Origin: Salininema proteolyticum
GTDB taxonomy: Bacteria; Actinomycetota; Actinomycetes; Mycobacteriales; Micromonosporaceae
Reading direction: 5' to 3'
DNA length: 64,000 nucleotides
NCBI RefSeq assembly: GCF_042685645.1
Contig: NZ_JBHUNX010000001.1
Location: 620,001 to 684,000 of the forward strand
Below, piece by piece: positions 25,401-35,529 of this stretch. The position numbers and the translations under genes were made by a program. The notes under the pieces are model-generated. The model searched no databases. It had not been told where the DNA came from and saw nothing but the letters and a program-made list of their open reading frames with translations. Every line of letters starts with the position of its first letter. Position 1 is the stretch's first letter.

Positions 25401-26675
25401 ATGACGCTCAACGACCAGCCCCTGGAGCAGCTCGACCCCGAGATCCACGCCGCCATCGGCGCCGAACTCGGCCGCCAGCGCGACACCCTCGAACTGATCG
25501 CCAGCGAGAACTTCGCCCCCTCCGCCGTCATGGAGGCCCAGGGCTCCGTCCTCACCAACAAGTACGCCGAAGGCTACCCCGGCCGCCGCTACTATGGCGG
25601 CTGCGAACACGTCGACACCGTCGAACGCCTCGCCATCGACCGCGTGAAAGAACTCTTCGGAGCCGAGTACGCCAACGTCCAGCCCCACTCGGGCGCACAG
25701 GCCAACGCCGCGGCCATGGTCGCCCTCCTCGAACCGGGCGACACCATCCTCGGCCTCGACCTCGCCCACGGCGGCCACCTCACCCACGGCATGCGCCTCA
25801 ACTACAGCGGCAAGCTCTACAACGTCGTCCCCTACCACGTGGGGGAGAAGGACTTCCGCGTCGACATGGCCGAAGTCGAGCGCCTCGCCCTCGAACACCG
25901 GCCCAAGCTCATCGTCGCCGGATGGTCGGCCTACCCCCTCCACCTCGACTTCGCCGAGTTCCGCCGCATCGCCGACCTCGTCGGCGCCTCCCTCATGGTC
26001 GACATGGCCCACTTCGCCGGACTCGTCGCCGCCGGACTGCACCCCAACCCGGTGCCGCACGCCGATGTCGTCACCACGACCACCCACAAGACCCTCGGCG
26101 GACCTCGCGGCGGCGTCATCCTCACCAACCGCGCCGACCTCGCCAAACGCCTCAACTCGGCCGTCTTCCCCGGCCAACAGGGCGGCCCCCTGGAACACGT
26201 CATCGCCGCCAAGGCCGTCTCCTTCAAGGTCGCCGCCTCCGAAGAGTTCCGCGACAGGCAGGAACGCACCCTCGAAGGCGCCCGCATCCTGGCCGGCCGC
26301 CTCCTCGCCGACGACGTCCAGGACGCCGGCATCACCGTCCTCACCGGAGGCACCCAGGTCCACCTCGTCCTCGTCGACCTCCGCGACTCCGAACTCGACG
26401 GCAAGCAGGCCGAGGACCGCCTCCACTCGGTGGGCCTCACCGTCAACCGCAACGCCGTCCCCTTCGACCCGCGGCCCCCGATGGTCTCCTCCGGACTGCG
26501 CATCGGCACCCCCGCCCTCGCCACGCGAGGATTCGGCGCCGACGAGTTCACCGAGGTCGCCGACATCATCGCCGCCGCCCTGACCGAGAAGCCCACCGAC
26601 GAGACCACCGCGAGCCTGCGCGGCCGCGTCGCCGACCTGGCCAAGGCCTTCCCGCTGTACCCTGGAGCGAAATAA
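25401..26675 (+). CDS. glyA: Serine hydroxymethyltransferase
   Basis: A 424-residue PLP enzyme interconverting serine and glycine with tetrahydrofolate. Landmarks: LELIASENF (residues 28-36), NKYAEGYPGRRYYGGCE, the PLP lysine in VTTTTHKTLGGPRGG (near 231) and the C-terminal GLRIGTPALATRG. It starts one base after gcvH and its stop overlaps the sdaA start (TAATG), so the three genes are one operon under the glycine riboswitch. Confidence 0.97.
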   Translation: MTLNDQPLEQLDPEIHAAIGAELGRQRDTLELIASENFAPSAVMEAQGSVLTNKYAEGYPGRRYYGGCEHVDTVERLAIDRVKELFGAEYANVQPHSGAQANAAAMVALLEPGDTILGLDLAHGGHLTHGMRLNYSGKLYNVVPYHVGEKDFRVDMAEVERLALEHRPKLIVAGWSAYPLHLDFAEFRRIADLVGASLMVDMAHFAGLVAAGLHPNPVPHADVVTTTTHKTLGGPRGGVILTNRADLAKRLNSAVFPGQQGGPLEHVIAAKAVSFKVAASEEFRDRQERTLEGARILAGRLLADDVQDAGITVLTGGTQVHLVLVDLRDSELDGKQAEDRLHSVGLTVNRNAVPFDPRPPMVSSGLRIGTPALATRGFGADEFTEVADIIAAALTEKPTDETTASLRGRVADLAKAFPLYPGAK

Positions 26676-28048
26676 TGCCGCTGAGCACCTTCGACCTCTA
26701 CTCCATCGGGATCGGGCCCTCCTCCTCCCACACCGTCGGCCCCATGCGGGCCGCCAAACGGTTCGTCGACGCCATGGACGAGGACGGGACCCTCCCCGAC
26801 GTCGCCCGCGTCAAGTCGGAACTGTTCGGCTCCCTCGGCGCCACCGGCCACGGCCACGGCTCCGACAAGGCCGTCATGCTCGGACTCGAGGGCGAGGACC
26901 CCGCCACCGTCGACCCCGACACCGCCGACGGACGCGTCGCCCGAGCGGTCGACGAGGGCAAACTGCCCCTCGCCGGCCACCACACCGTCGCCTTCGACAA
27001 GCGCGAGGACCTCGTCCTCCACCGTCGGAAGTCCCTGCCCGCCCACCCCAACGGCATGACCTTCACCGCCTACGACTCCGAAGGCGCGGAGATCCGCGAG
27101 GGCACCTTCTACTCCGTCGGCGGCGGATTCGTCGTCGACGAGGCCGCCACCGGAACCGACCGGATCGTCCTCGACGCCACCCCCGTCGCCCACCCCTTCG
27201 ACACCGGGGAGCAGCTGCTCGACATCTGCTCCCGCGAGGGCAAGCGGATCAGCGACGTCATGCTCGCCAACGAGCTCTCCTGGCGCACCGAGGAAGAGGT
27301 CCGCGCGGAACTCCTCCACATCTGGTCGGTCATGGCCGAGTGCGTGGAGACCGGCTGCCACCGCGAAGGCACCCTCCCCGGCGGGCTCAAGGTCCCCCGG
27401 CGGGCGCCCGAGCTCTACCGGCGGCTCAGCTCCGAGGAGGGCGCGCAGGACCCGCTGCACGTCGTCGACTGGGTCAACCTCTACGCGCTCGCCGTCAACG
27501 AGGAGAACGCCTCCGGGGGAAGGATCGTCACCGCCCCGACCAACGGGGCGGCCGGCATCATCCCCGCCGTCCTCCACTACTACGTGCGGTTCGTGCCGGA
27601 CGCCGACGACGACGGGATCGTCCGCTTCCTGCTGACGGCTGCCGCGATCGGCATCCTGTTCAAGCAGAACGCCTCCATCTCCGGCGCCGAGGTCGGCTGC
27701 CAGGGCGAGGTCGGGTCGGCCTGCGCCATGGCTGCCGGGGCGCTGTGCGAGGTCCTCGGAGGAACGCCCGAGCAGGTCGAGAACGCCGCCGAGATCGGCA
27801 TCGAGCACAACCTCGGCCTCACCTGCGACCCGGTCGGCGGGCTCGTGCAGATCCCGTGCATCGAGCGCAACGCCATCGCCTCGATGAAGGCCATCAACGC
27901 CGCGCGCATGGCCGTCAACGGCACCGGAACGCACCTGGTCAGCCTCGACAAGGCCATCAAGACCATGCGCGACACCGGCCGCGACATGCACGTCAAGTAC
28001 AAGGAGACGGCGCGGGGAGGCCTGGCGGTCAACGTCATCGAGTGTTAA
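26675..28048 (+). CDS. sdaA: L-serine ammonia-lyase (iron-sulfur)
   Basis: A 457-residue single-chain enzyme deaminating L-serine to pyruvate. The N-terminal domain has GIGPSSSHTVGPM and the catalytic half has VTAPTNGAAGIIPAVLHYY, QNASISGAEVGCQGEVGSAC and GLTCDPVGGLVQIPCIERN, whose Cys residues bind the 4Fe-4S cluster. Start ATG overlaps the glyA stop; GGAG lies just upstream. With gcvH and glyA it completes a route from glycine through serine to pyruvate. Confidence 0.96.
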   Translation: MPLSTFDLYSIGIGPSSSHTVGPMRAAKRFVDAMDEDGTLPDVARVKSELFGSLGATGHGHGSDKAVMLGLEGEDPATVDPDTADGRVARAVDEGKLPLAGHHTVAFDKREDLVLHRRKSLPAHPNGMTFTAYDSEGAEIREGTFYSVGGGFVVDEAATGTDRIVLDATPVAHPFDTGEQLLDICSREGKRISDVMLANELSWRTEEEVRAELLHIWSVMAECVETGCHREGTLPGGLKVPRRAPELYRRLSSEEGAQDPLHVVDWVNLYALAVNEENASGGRIVTAPTNGAAGIIPAVLHYYVRFVPDADDDGIVRFLLTAAAIGILFKQNASISGAEVGCQGEVGSACAMAAGALCEVLGGTPEQVENAAEIGIEHNLGLTCDPVGGLVQIPCIERNAIASMKAINAARMAVNGTGTHLVSLDKAIKTMRDTGRDMHVKYKETARGGLAVNVIEC

Positions 28049-28063
28049 GCGGTTCTACAGCCA

Positions 28064-28102
28064 AGCGACGGGGTTTCCGGTTCGGCCGGGAGCCCCGTCG
28101 CT
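28064..28102 (+). terminator. Terminator after sdaA
   Basis: Arms AGCGACGGGG (28064-28073) and CCCCGTCGCT (28093-28102) lie 16 bases past the sdaA stop around a 19-base loop that can pair further. A clear T run is missing, as is common in high-GC actinobacteria. Confidence 0.55.
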
Positions 28103-28284
28103 GCCTCAAGGAGAGGCGTGCGGTGCGTCGGGCACTGAGGGCCCGCCAGAACCGCCGCGCCCGGAAGTCCCGTTTTTGAATGCCTCGATCTTGCTGCCTC
28201 CCAAGTGAAATGGTAGGGTTCCTCGCGAATACGCAGTGTTGTGCGACGGCGTCGCCGACACCTATCACCATGGGGGAGCAACAT

Positions 28285-28638
28285 ATGAAGAAAACCCTTC
28301 GAGCGGCCGTACTACCGATCATCGCCATGATCGCCCTCGCCTTCGCCGCACCGGCGCAAGCGGCTCCCGAGCAGGAGCCGGAATTCCTGGAGGCCTCCAC
28401 CGCCGCGGGACCGAACGAAGCCGCCGCGGCGGCCTGGTACCCGACAAGGGCCTGGGGGAACTCCCCGATCCGCGAGTGTTACCTCGCCACGTGCGACGTC
28501 GTGTGGCGCACCTTCGACGGAGCCAGGCTCGAGTGGAGCCACTGGGCCAGGAACCAGCACGGTAACAAGTGGTACTACGTGCGGTACGGCAGCTACAACG
28601 GGTGGATCTACTGCGGAAACCTCGACACAGGCTGCTGA
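28285..28638 (+). CDS. Small secreted cysteine-containing protein
   Basis: A 117-residue protein with a signal peptide (MKKTLRAAVLPIIAMIALAF, cleavage after AQA) and a strong GGGGGAG ribosome site. The mature part is about 85 residues: an acidic Ala-rich linker followed by a compact aromatic domain with four Cys (ECYLATCDVVW, IYCGNLDTGC) that could form two disulfides. Trp and Tyr residues are abundant. No family is recognised; an SH3-like or cell-wall-binding domain is conceivable. It stands alone between two terminators. Confidence 0.75.
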   Translation: MKKTLRAAVLPIIAMIALAFAAPAQAAPEQEPEFLEASTAAGPNEAAAAAWYPTRAWGNSPIRECYLATCDVVWRTFDGARLEWSHWARNQHGNKWYYVRYGSYNGWIYCGNLDTGC

Positions 28639-28653
28639 ACGGCGCCGCCCTGT

Positions 28654-28680
28654 GCCCGTGCGGGACGATTCCGCACGGGC
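28654..28680 (+). terminator. Terminator after the small secreted protein gene
   Basis: Perfect 10-bp arms GCCCGTGCGG (28654-28663) and CCGCACGGGC (28671-28680) with a 7-base loop, followed by CTTCTGCTGTT. It starts 15 bases past the stop codon. Confidence 0.8.
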
Positions 28681-28887
28681 CTTCTGCTGTTCGCATGCGG
28701 ATGCCGACCCGTCGGCGGCCCCGGAACGGCGAGCCAGGGCGACCTGCCCGACCGAACGGGGGTCTCGGGCGACCGCTCTCATGGCTGTGAAGATTTTCTA
28801 ACAAGACCTTGCGGAAAGTCGCGATGGACTTCACAGCGATCGGCGGTCATACTCGGGACAGCACCGACACTCGAAGGGGAGAAGCCA

Positions 28888-29924
28888 GTGAAAGCCTTGG
28901 CCAAGACCACGGCGGGACCCGGTCTGGAACTGACCGACGTCCCCGAGCCCGAACCCGGACCGACCGAGATCAAACTCCGGGTCCTGCGCACCGGAATCTG
29001 CGGCACCGACCTGCACATCGACTCCTGGGACGCCTGGGCGGAGAAGACCGTCACCGCCCCCCGCGTCCTCGGCCACGAGTTCGCCGGCGAAGTCGTCGAG
29101 ATCGGCTCCGCCGTCACCAAGGTCAAGGTCGGCGACCTCGTCAGCGGCGAGGGCCACCTCGTGTGCGGCACCTGCCGAAACTGCCGCGCCGGGCGCCGCC
29201 ACCTCTGCGCCAACACCATCGGCATCGGAGTCCACGTCGACGGCGCCTTCGCCGAGTACGCCGTCCTGCCCGAGTCGAACGCCTGGGTCCACACCCACCC
29301 CGTCGACCCCGACGTCGCCGCGATCTTCGACCCCTTCGGCAACGCGGTCCACACCGCCCTGTCCTTCCCCGTCCTCGGAGAGGACGTCCTCGTCACCGGC
29401 GCCGGCCCCATCGGCCTCATGGCCGCCGCCGTCGCCAAGCACGCCGGCGCCCGCAACGTCGCCGTCACCGACATCTCGCCCGACCGCCTCGACCTGGCCC
29501 GCAAGATCGGCGTCGACCTCGCCGTCGACGTCTCCGAGACCTCCCTCCCCGAGGTCTACGGTGAACTGGGCATGTGCGAGGGATTCGACGTCGGCATGGA
29601 GATGTCCGGACAGCCCTCGGCCCTGCGCGAGATGATCGCCAACATGACCCACGGAGGCCGCGTCGCCATGCTCGGCCTGCCCTCCGAGGAGTTCGCGATC
29701 GACTGGAGCGCGGTCGTCCTCAAGATGATCACGCTCAAGGGCATCTACGGGCGCGAGATGTTCGAGACCTGGTACGCCATGTCGGTGCTCCTCCAGGGCG
29801 GCCTCGACATCGCCCCGGTGATCACGCACCGCTACCACTGCACCGAATTCGCCGAGGCCTTCGCGACCGCGCGCGGAGGCAAGTGCGGAAAAGTCATCCT
29901 CGATTGGACCGGAACGGAGAACTG

Positions 29925-29925
<1 letters not shown>
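28888..29925 (+). CDS. tdh: L-threonine 3-dehydrogenase
   Basis: A 345-residue zinc-dependent medium-chain dehydrogenase oxidising threonine to 2-amino-3-ketobutyrate with NAD. It shows RTGICGTDLHI (zinc-site Cys), GHEFAGEVVEIG, the structural zinc cluster CGTCRNCRAGRRHLC, and the NAD motif VTGAGPIGLMAAAV. Length and the adjacent kbl gene (TGATG overlap) make the assignment firm. It is the first gene of the threonine-to-glycine operon. Confidence 0.96.
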
Positions 29926-31112
<1,187 letters not shown>

Positions 31113-31141
31113 GCCCTTGAGGCGGGCCCGGCCCGCCGATT

Positions 31142-31179
31142 ACGGAGCCCCCGTCCCCACGTGTGGACGGGGGCTCCGT
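31142..31179 (+). terminator. Terminator after kbl
   Basis: Perfect 15-bp arms, ACGGAGCCCCCGTCC (31142-31156) and its complement (31165-31179), enclose an 8-base loop and are followed by GCTTTCC. It lies 30 bases after the kbl stop. Confidence 0.85.
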
Positions 31180-31308
31180 GCTTTCCGTCGGAGTCCTCCG
31201 CGCGGCTGCGCCGAGTCGCCGACACCGGACGGCGCCCGCGGAGACCCGGTCCCGACATTCGGCGGACACCCGCGGACGCCGGCGCGCGGACCGGCGACAA
31301 TAGGGGGC

Positions 31309-32211
31309 ATGATCGATCCCCGCCGCCTGCGCGTGCTGCGCTCCCTGGCCGACCACGGCACCGTGACGGCCGCCGGCGCCGCGCTGCACCTCAGCCCGTC
31401 CGCCGTCTCCCAGCAGCTGGCCGCGCTCGAAGCGGAGTCGGGCCAGGAACTGCTGCGGCGAAAGGGACGGCGGGTGTGGCTTACTCCGGCCGGAGAGGTC
31501 CTCGTCGAGCACGCCGACTCGATCCTCGCGGAGCTGGAGCGCGCCGAGGCCCGAATGGCGGCCCACGCGGAGGGCGCCGCCGGACGCGTCGAGGTCGCCG
31601 CGTTCGCCTCGGCGATCACCCACCTCGTCGCCCCGGCCATCGCGGCGCTCGCCCGCTCCGCGCCGGAGGTGGCGATAACGGTTCAGGACGCCGAGAGCCA
31701 GCGGAGCCTGAGCCTGCTGCTCGACGGCGCCGTCGATCTGGCGGTCATCATGCAGTTCCGTCCCCTGCCCGACACCGAGGATCGGCGGATCGCGCGCGAC
31801 GAGCTCTACGCCGAGCCCTTCGACGTGCTCCTGCCCGCCGGGCATCCGGCGGCGGGGGAGGACGAGGTCGCCATCGGGCGGCTCTCCGACGAGGAGTGGA
31901 TCATGCCCCTGCCGGACAACCCCTGCCGCGATGTCCTGGTGCGCCACTGCGAGAACGCCGGCTTCCGGCCCCGCATCGCCCACAGCTCGGACGACTTCCG
32001 CGCCGAGGCGGCCCTGGTCGCCGCCGGAGTCGGTGCGGCGCTCATTCCCCGCTCGGCGCTGCACACCGTGCCCGACGGAGCGGTGCTGCGCACTCTCGAA
32101 GGGGAGGCGCCGGTGCGCCGGGTCTTCGCGGCGGTGCGGCGGGGGCGCGAGGACCATCCGCTCATAGCGACGGTACGACGGGCGCTGCGAGAGGGCACGG
32201 TACGGGCTTAA
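31309..32211 (+). CDS. LysR-family transcriptional regulator
   Basis: A 300-residue regulator with the LysR helix-turn-helix at the N-terminus (LRVLRSLADHGTVTAAGAAL, then PSAVSQQLAALEAE) and a substrate-binding domain ending LIATVRRALREG. AGGGGG lies just before the ATG. It follows the threonine operon on the same strand but behind a terminator. Control of tdh-kbl is possible from position; no binding site was identified. Confidence 0.88.
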   Translation: MIDPRRLRVLRSLADHGTVTAAGAALHLSPSAVSQQLAALEAESGQELLRRKGRRVWLTPAGEVLVEHADSILAELERAEARMAAHAEGAAGRVEVAAFASAITHLVAPAIAALARSAPEVAITVQDAESQRSLSLLLDGAVDLAVIMQFRPLPDTEDRRIARDELYAEPFDVLLPAGHPAAGEDEVAIGRLSDEEWIMPLPDNPCRDVLVRHCENAGFRPRIAHSSDDFRAEAALVAAGVGAALIPRSALHTVPDGAVLRTLEGEAPVRRVFAAVRRGREDHPLIATVRRALREGTVRA

Positions 32212-32300
32212 GAGCAGTCGCGGCATCAGGAGCCGTCTCGGCACTCGCAAGGCCCGTGAGCCGACCCCGCCGGCCTCGGAAGAAGAGTCCGGACACGGAT

Positions 32301-32328
32301 AAAGGGACGGGCGACCACCCGTCCCTTT
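32301..32328. terminator. Bidirectional terminator between convergent genes
   Basis: Arms AAAGGGACGGG (32301-32311) and CCCGTCCCTTT (32318-32328) around a 6-base loop give an A-rich 5-prime side and a T-rich 3-prime side, suitable for both strands. It sits between the LysR gene and the convergent RAMA-domain gene. Confidence 0.8.
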
Positions 32329-32340
32329 CCAATGCAGAGT

Positions 32341-33213
32341 TTACTTCTCGGCGTGCTCCGGCTCGGACTCGTTCTCTCCCACGAGCTTCTTCAGCTGCAT
32401 CACCCGCAGGCGCTGGTTCGCGCTGGCGGTGCCGTCCTCGTTGAGGATGATCCCCGCGTCGCGCAGTTTGGCGAACACGTCCTGGGAGTCGTCCTTGAGG
32501 AACGACGGAGTCACCGCTCCGCCCTGCTGCATCACCAAGTGGGCGTTGGAGTGCCCGGAGTTCTCGACATAGTGCGAGACCGAGCGCGGGTGCTTGTCCA
32601 CCAGTTCGCCCAAGTCCTTGAACGACGTCCACGAGGCCGGCGGGATCGCGTCGAGCACCCCGTTGACGGCGGAGTGCCACTCGGTGGACTGCTCCTCCTT
32701 GGGGCGCACGCTCTTCGGCGGCTCGTCACCGCGCTCGAATTGGCGTTTGAGCACCGAGAGGGCCTTCTTGGAGCGCTGGTGCGTCCACTTGTCCCAACCC
32801 GGGTAGCGGCGTCCGGCCACCGAGGAGGCGGCTCCGGAGGGAGTGTCGAACTCCTCGCCGGTCGACAGTTTCATATTGCCGTTCGCCTCGACCGTCGCGC
32901 GGTGCGTGACGCCCTTCTTGCCGCGCTTCCACACCAGTTTGTCGCCGGGGAAGACGTATCCCGCGTCGAGGAGCGGTTTGAGCGCCCCGTCGCCTCCCTT
33001 GCGCCGGCGGACCCGGCGCACCCGGCGGGTGCTCGAACCGGACAGGTCCGATTCGGCCTCGGGGGCCGCGCCCTGTTTCGGAACGGCGGCCTCTTTCCTA
33101 GCGGCATCCAATCCCAGGAGACGAGCCAGAACGGTGTCGGCCGTATCCTCCAAGGGAACCGCATTCTCCTGGATGTGCCGGTAGACCCGATCGGATACCT
33201 CGATATGGGGCAT
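32341..33213 (-). CDS. SeqA-N-like / RAMA / alkyltransferase-like domain protein, putative modified-DNA reader
   Basis: A 290-residue basic protein with three recognisable parts. Residues 1-36 (IEVSDRVYRHIQENAVPLED...) resemble the SeqA N-terminal oligomerisation motif. Residues about 75-145 (LLDAGYVFPGDKLVWKRG; DTPSGAASSVAGRRYPGWDKW) match the RAMA domain, associated with restriction systems and predicted to read modified bases. Residues about 190-280 (VLDAIPPASWTSFKDLGELV; HSNAHLVMQQGG) resemble the winged helix of O6-alkylguanine transferases, with no active PCHR Cys motif. It is a lone gene with no methylase or nuclease beside it. Domain calls are by eye; a DNA-binding role is likely. Confidence 0.72.
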   Translation of the reverse strand: MPHIEVSDRVYRHIQENAVPLEDTADTVLARLLGLDAARKEAAVPKQGAAPEAESDLSGSSTRRVRRVRRRKGGDGALKPLLDAGYVFPGDKLVWKRGKKGVTHRATVEANGNMKLSTGEEFDTPSGAASSVAGRRYPGWDKWTHQRSKKALSVLKRQFERGDEPPKSVRPKEEQSTEWHSAVNGVLDAIPPASWTSFKDLGELVDKHPRSVSHYVENSGHSNAHLVMQQGGAVTPSFLKDDSQDVFAKLRDAGIILNEDGTASANQRLRVMQLKKLVGENESEPEHAEK

Positions 33214-33416
33214 GTATTCTTACCTTTCTCAACAATGGCCCGAACGGGCCAATGTCCGCGATTGTATACAATGCCCCGAACATCATCAACATCGGTGTAA
33301 TGAAACGTCTTCCAATATCCTTCGGTGAACTCGTTATCACCCGCTGGAGCCGTTGTGCGGCAAGGAATCCGCTGAAAGTGTGAATATCCTGGAAGTAAGG
33401 TCGGAAAATACCGGGA

Positions 33417-33442
33417 ACGGCCCTTCCCCGAGGAAGGGCCGT
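33417..33442 (-). terminator. Terminator of the second symporter operon
   Basis: Perfect 11-bp arms ACGGCCCTTCC (33417-33427) and GGAAGGGCCGT (33432-33442) with a 4-base loop lie 36 bases beyond the symporter stop, with TATTTTCC following on the minus strand. Confidence 0.8.
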
Positions 33443-33478
33443 GAATCCCGCGTATTGTGATGAATTCCCGCTAACGCG

Positions 33479-35158
33479 TCATTCCGATTCCGCCTTTTCG
33501 GCCCCCGCTCCGGTGAACGCGCGAACCTGCATCGCGGCGAACCTGTCGGGCCGCGATTCCCGCGACGCAAATGTTCCGAGAACCGCGAATAGGAAACCGG
33601 CGGGCACGGAGAACAGGGCCGGATTGGTCATGGGGAACCAGCTGAAGTCCACGTCCTCGCCCAGCAGGGCGTTCGGGCTGCCCGAGACGGTACTCGAGAA
33701 CACCACCAGGACGACCGCCGAGAGCAGTCCCCCGTAGATTCCCCATACCGCTCCGGATGTGTTGAAACGCCTCCAGAATATCGACAGCAGCAGAGTCGGG
33801 AGATTGGCCGAGGCCGCGATGGCGAAGGCCAGTCCGACGAGGAACGCGACATTCAGATTCTGCGCGTATATCGCCAATACGACCGCTATGACTCCGACGC
33901 CGAAGGCGGCGACCTTGGCGAAACGCACCTCCTGCCGTTCGGTGGCCGTTCCGCGCTTGATCACCGAGTTGTACAGGTCGTGCGCCAGGGACGAGGAGGA
34001 CGCGATGGTCAACCCGGCCACTGTGGAGAGGATGGCCGCGAATGCCGCCGCCGCTATCACCGCCAGGAGTATCGCGCCCACGGTGTTCCCCAGCATTTGC
34101 CCGGCCAATACCTCGGTCAATTGCGGGGCGGCGGTATTGCCGCCGGGGTTCTGCTCCCTGATCGCCTCGGCGCCGACGACGGCCGCCGCTCCGAAACCGA
34201 GGATCAGGGTGATCAGATAGAACACGCCGATGATCCCGATGCCCCACGTGACCGACTTGCGGGCGGTCACCGCGTCGGGGACGGTGTAGAAGCGGATGAG
34301 GATGTGCGGCAGTCCGGCCGTTCCGAGCACCAGCGCGATGCCCAGAGAGATGAGGTCGAGCTTGTTCCACATCGTCTGGACGGCGTCGCTCGCGACCTCG
34401 GTCCCGTACCGCAGTCCGGGTTCGAGGAACGCCTGGCCCTGGCCCGAGGAGCTGGCCGCGTCGCCCAGCAGCGCGCTTATGTTGAAGCCGTAGTGGACCA
34501 TCACGAGAACCGCCAGGATGATGGCGCCTCCCATCAGGACGCAGGCCTTGACGATCTGGACCCACGTGGTGCCCTTCATGCCTCCGAAGGTCACGTACAG
34601 GACCATGAGCAGGCCGACGACGACGATGGCAGCGTTCGCCGCGGTCTGTCCGTCCATTCCGAGGAACGTCTGCCCCTCCTTGAGCCCCAACAGGAGCGAG
34701 ATGAGCGACCCGGCGCCGACCATCTGGGCCAGGAGGTAGAACACCGAGACTCCCAGAGTCGAGACCGCCGCGGCCGTCCTGACCGGACGCTGTTTGGTGC
34801 GGAAGGACACCACGTCGGCCATGGTGAACCTGCCCGAGTTGCGCAGCGGTTCGGCTATCACCAGGAGGGCGATCAGCCAGGCGACGAGGAACCCGATCGA
34901 GTACAGGAAGCCGTCGTATCCGTACAGCGAGATGGTGCCGGCGATGCCGAGGAACGAGGCGGCCGAGATGTAGTCCGAGCCGATCGCGAAACCGTTCTGC
35001 CACGCGGCGAACCTGCGTCCGCCCGAGTGGAAGTCGGCGGCGGTCTTCGTCCGGCGCCCGGCCATGAACGTGATGGTCAGCGTCGCGGCGATCATGAGAA
35101 TGAAGACGGTGAGGGTCAGGGTGCGGGTCGTCGAGACGTCCTGGGCGAGAATGCTCAT
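33479..35158 (-). CDS. Cation/acetate-type symporter (ActP/MctC-like, SSS family)
   Basis: A 559-residue transporter with about 13 membrane helices. It has RRFAAWQNGFAIGSDYISAASF near the N-terminus, VTFGGMKGTTWVQIVKA, GTAGLPHILIRFYTVPDA and SSSSLAHDLYNSVIKRG, all typical of the ActP/MctC subfamily that imports acetate, propionate or pyruvate. The ATG overlaps the upstream DUF485 stop by ATGA. It is longer and closer to ActP than the other symporter in the window, and has no two-component genes beside it. Confidence 0.9.
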   Translation of the reverse strand: MSILAQDVSTTRTLTLTVFILMIAATLTITFMAGRRTKTAADFHSGGRRFAAWQNGFAIGSDYISAASFLGIAGTISLYGYDGFLYSIGFLVAWLIALLVIAEPLRNSGRFTMADVVSFRTKQRPVRTAAAVSTLGVSVFYLLAQMVGAGSLISLLLGLKEGQTFLGMDGQTAANAAIVVVGLLMVLYVTFGGMKGTTWVQIVKACVLMGGAIILAVLVMVHYGFNISALLGDAASSSGQGQAFLEPGLRYGTEVASDAVQTMWNKLDLISLGIALVLGTAGLPHILIRFYTVPDAVTARKSVTWGIGIIGVFYLITLILGFGAAAVVGAEAIREQNPGGNTAAPQLTEVLAGQMLGNTVGAILLAVIAAAAFAAILSTVAGLTIASSSSLAHDLYNSVIKRGTATERQEVRFAKVAAFGVGVIAVVLAIYAQNLNVAFLVGLAFAIAASANLPTLLLSIFWRRFNTSGAVWGIYGGLLSAVVLVVFSSTVSGSPNALLGEDVDFSWFPMTNPALFSVPAGFLFAVLGTFASRESRPDRFAAMQVRAFTGAGAEKAESE

Positions 35159-35529
35159 CGTCCGCCCTCCTTTCCGGACACGGCGTTCTCGGCCTCGGCG
35201 GCGGCGCGCACTTCGGCGGCCGCGGGGTCGTACTTGCGCGAGCAGTAGCGCATATAGGCCCACGCGATGGCGAACGTGGACACGAACTGCCCGAGTCCGA
35301 GCAGGAGCGCGACGTTGATATTCCCGAACAGCACCGTGCCCATGAAGTCGCGAGCATAGGCCGACAGGAAGACGTACAGGAAGTACCAGGCCATGAAGCC
35401 GAGGGTGGCGGGAACGGTGAAGCGGAACAGCGTCCTCTGCAGGGCGCGGAACTGCGCGCTGGAATGGACGCCGTCGGGAGGGGCGGAGCCCTCCGTCGGC
35501 TCCGACTCGTCGTTGAGCACGGTCGACAT
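35155..35529 (-). CDS. DUF485 membrane protein
   Basis: A 124-residue protein with two helices (LGFMAWYFLYVFLSAYARDFMG and VALLLGLGQFVSTFAIAWAYMRY) in the exact DUF485 pattern, followed by CSRKYDP. DUF485 proteins precede acetate-type symporters and are thought to assist them. The four-base overlap with the symporter indicates translational coupling. Confidence 0.88.
   Translation of the reverse strand: MSTVLNDESEPTEGSAPPDGVHSSAQFRALQRTLFRFTVPATLGFMAWYFLYVFLSAYARDFMGTVLFGNINVALLLGLGQFVSTFAIAWAYMRYCSRKYDPAAAEVRAAAEAENAVSGKEGGR

Noticed and set aside
25401..26675. Very long Arg-rich ORFs opposite or overlapping glyA, sdaA, sdhA and ychF
   Set aside because: They are shadow frames caused by GC-rich codon third positions over well-identified genes.
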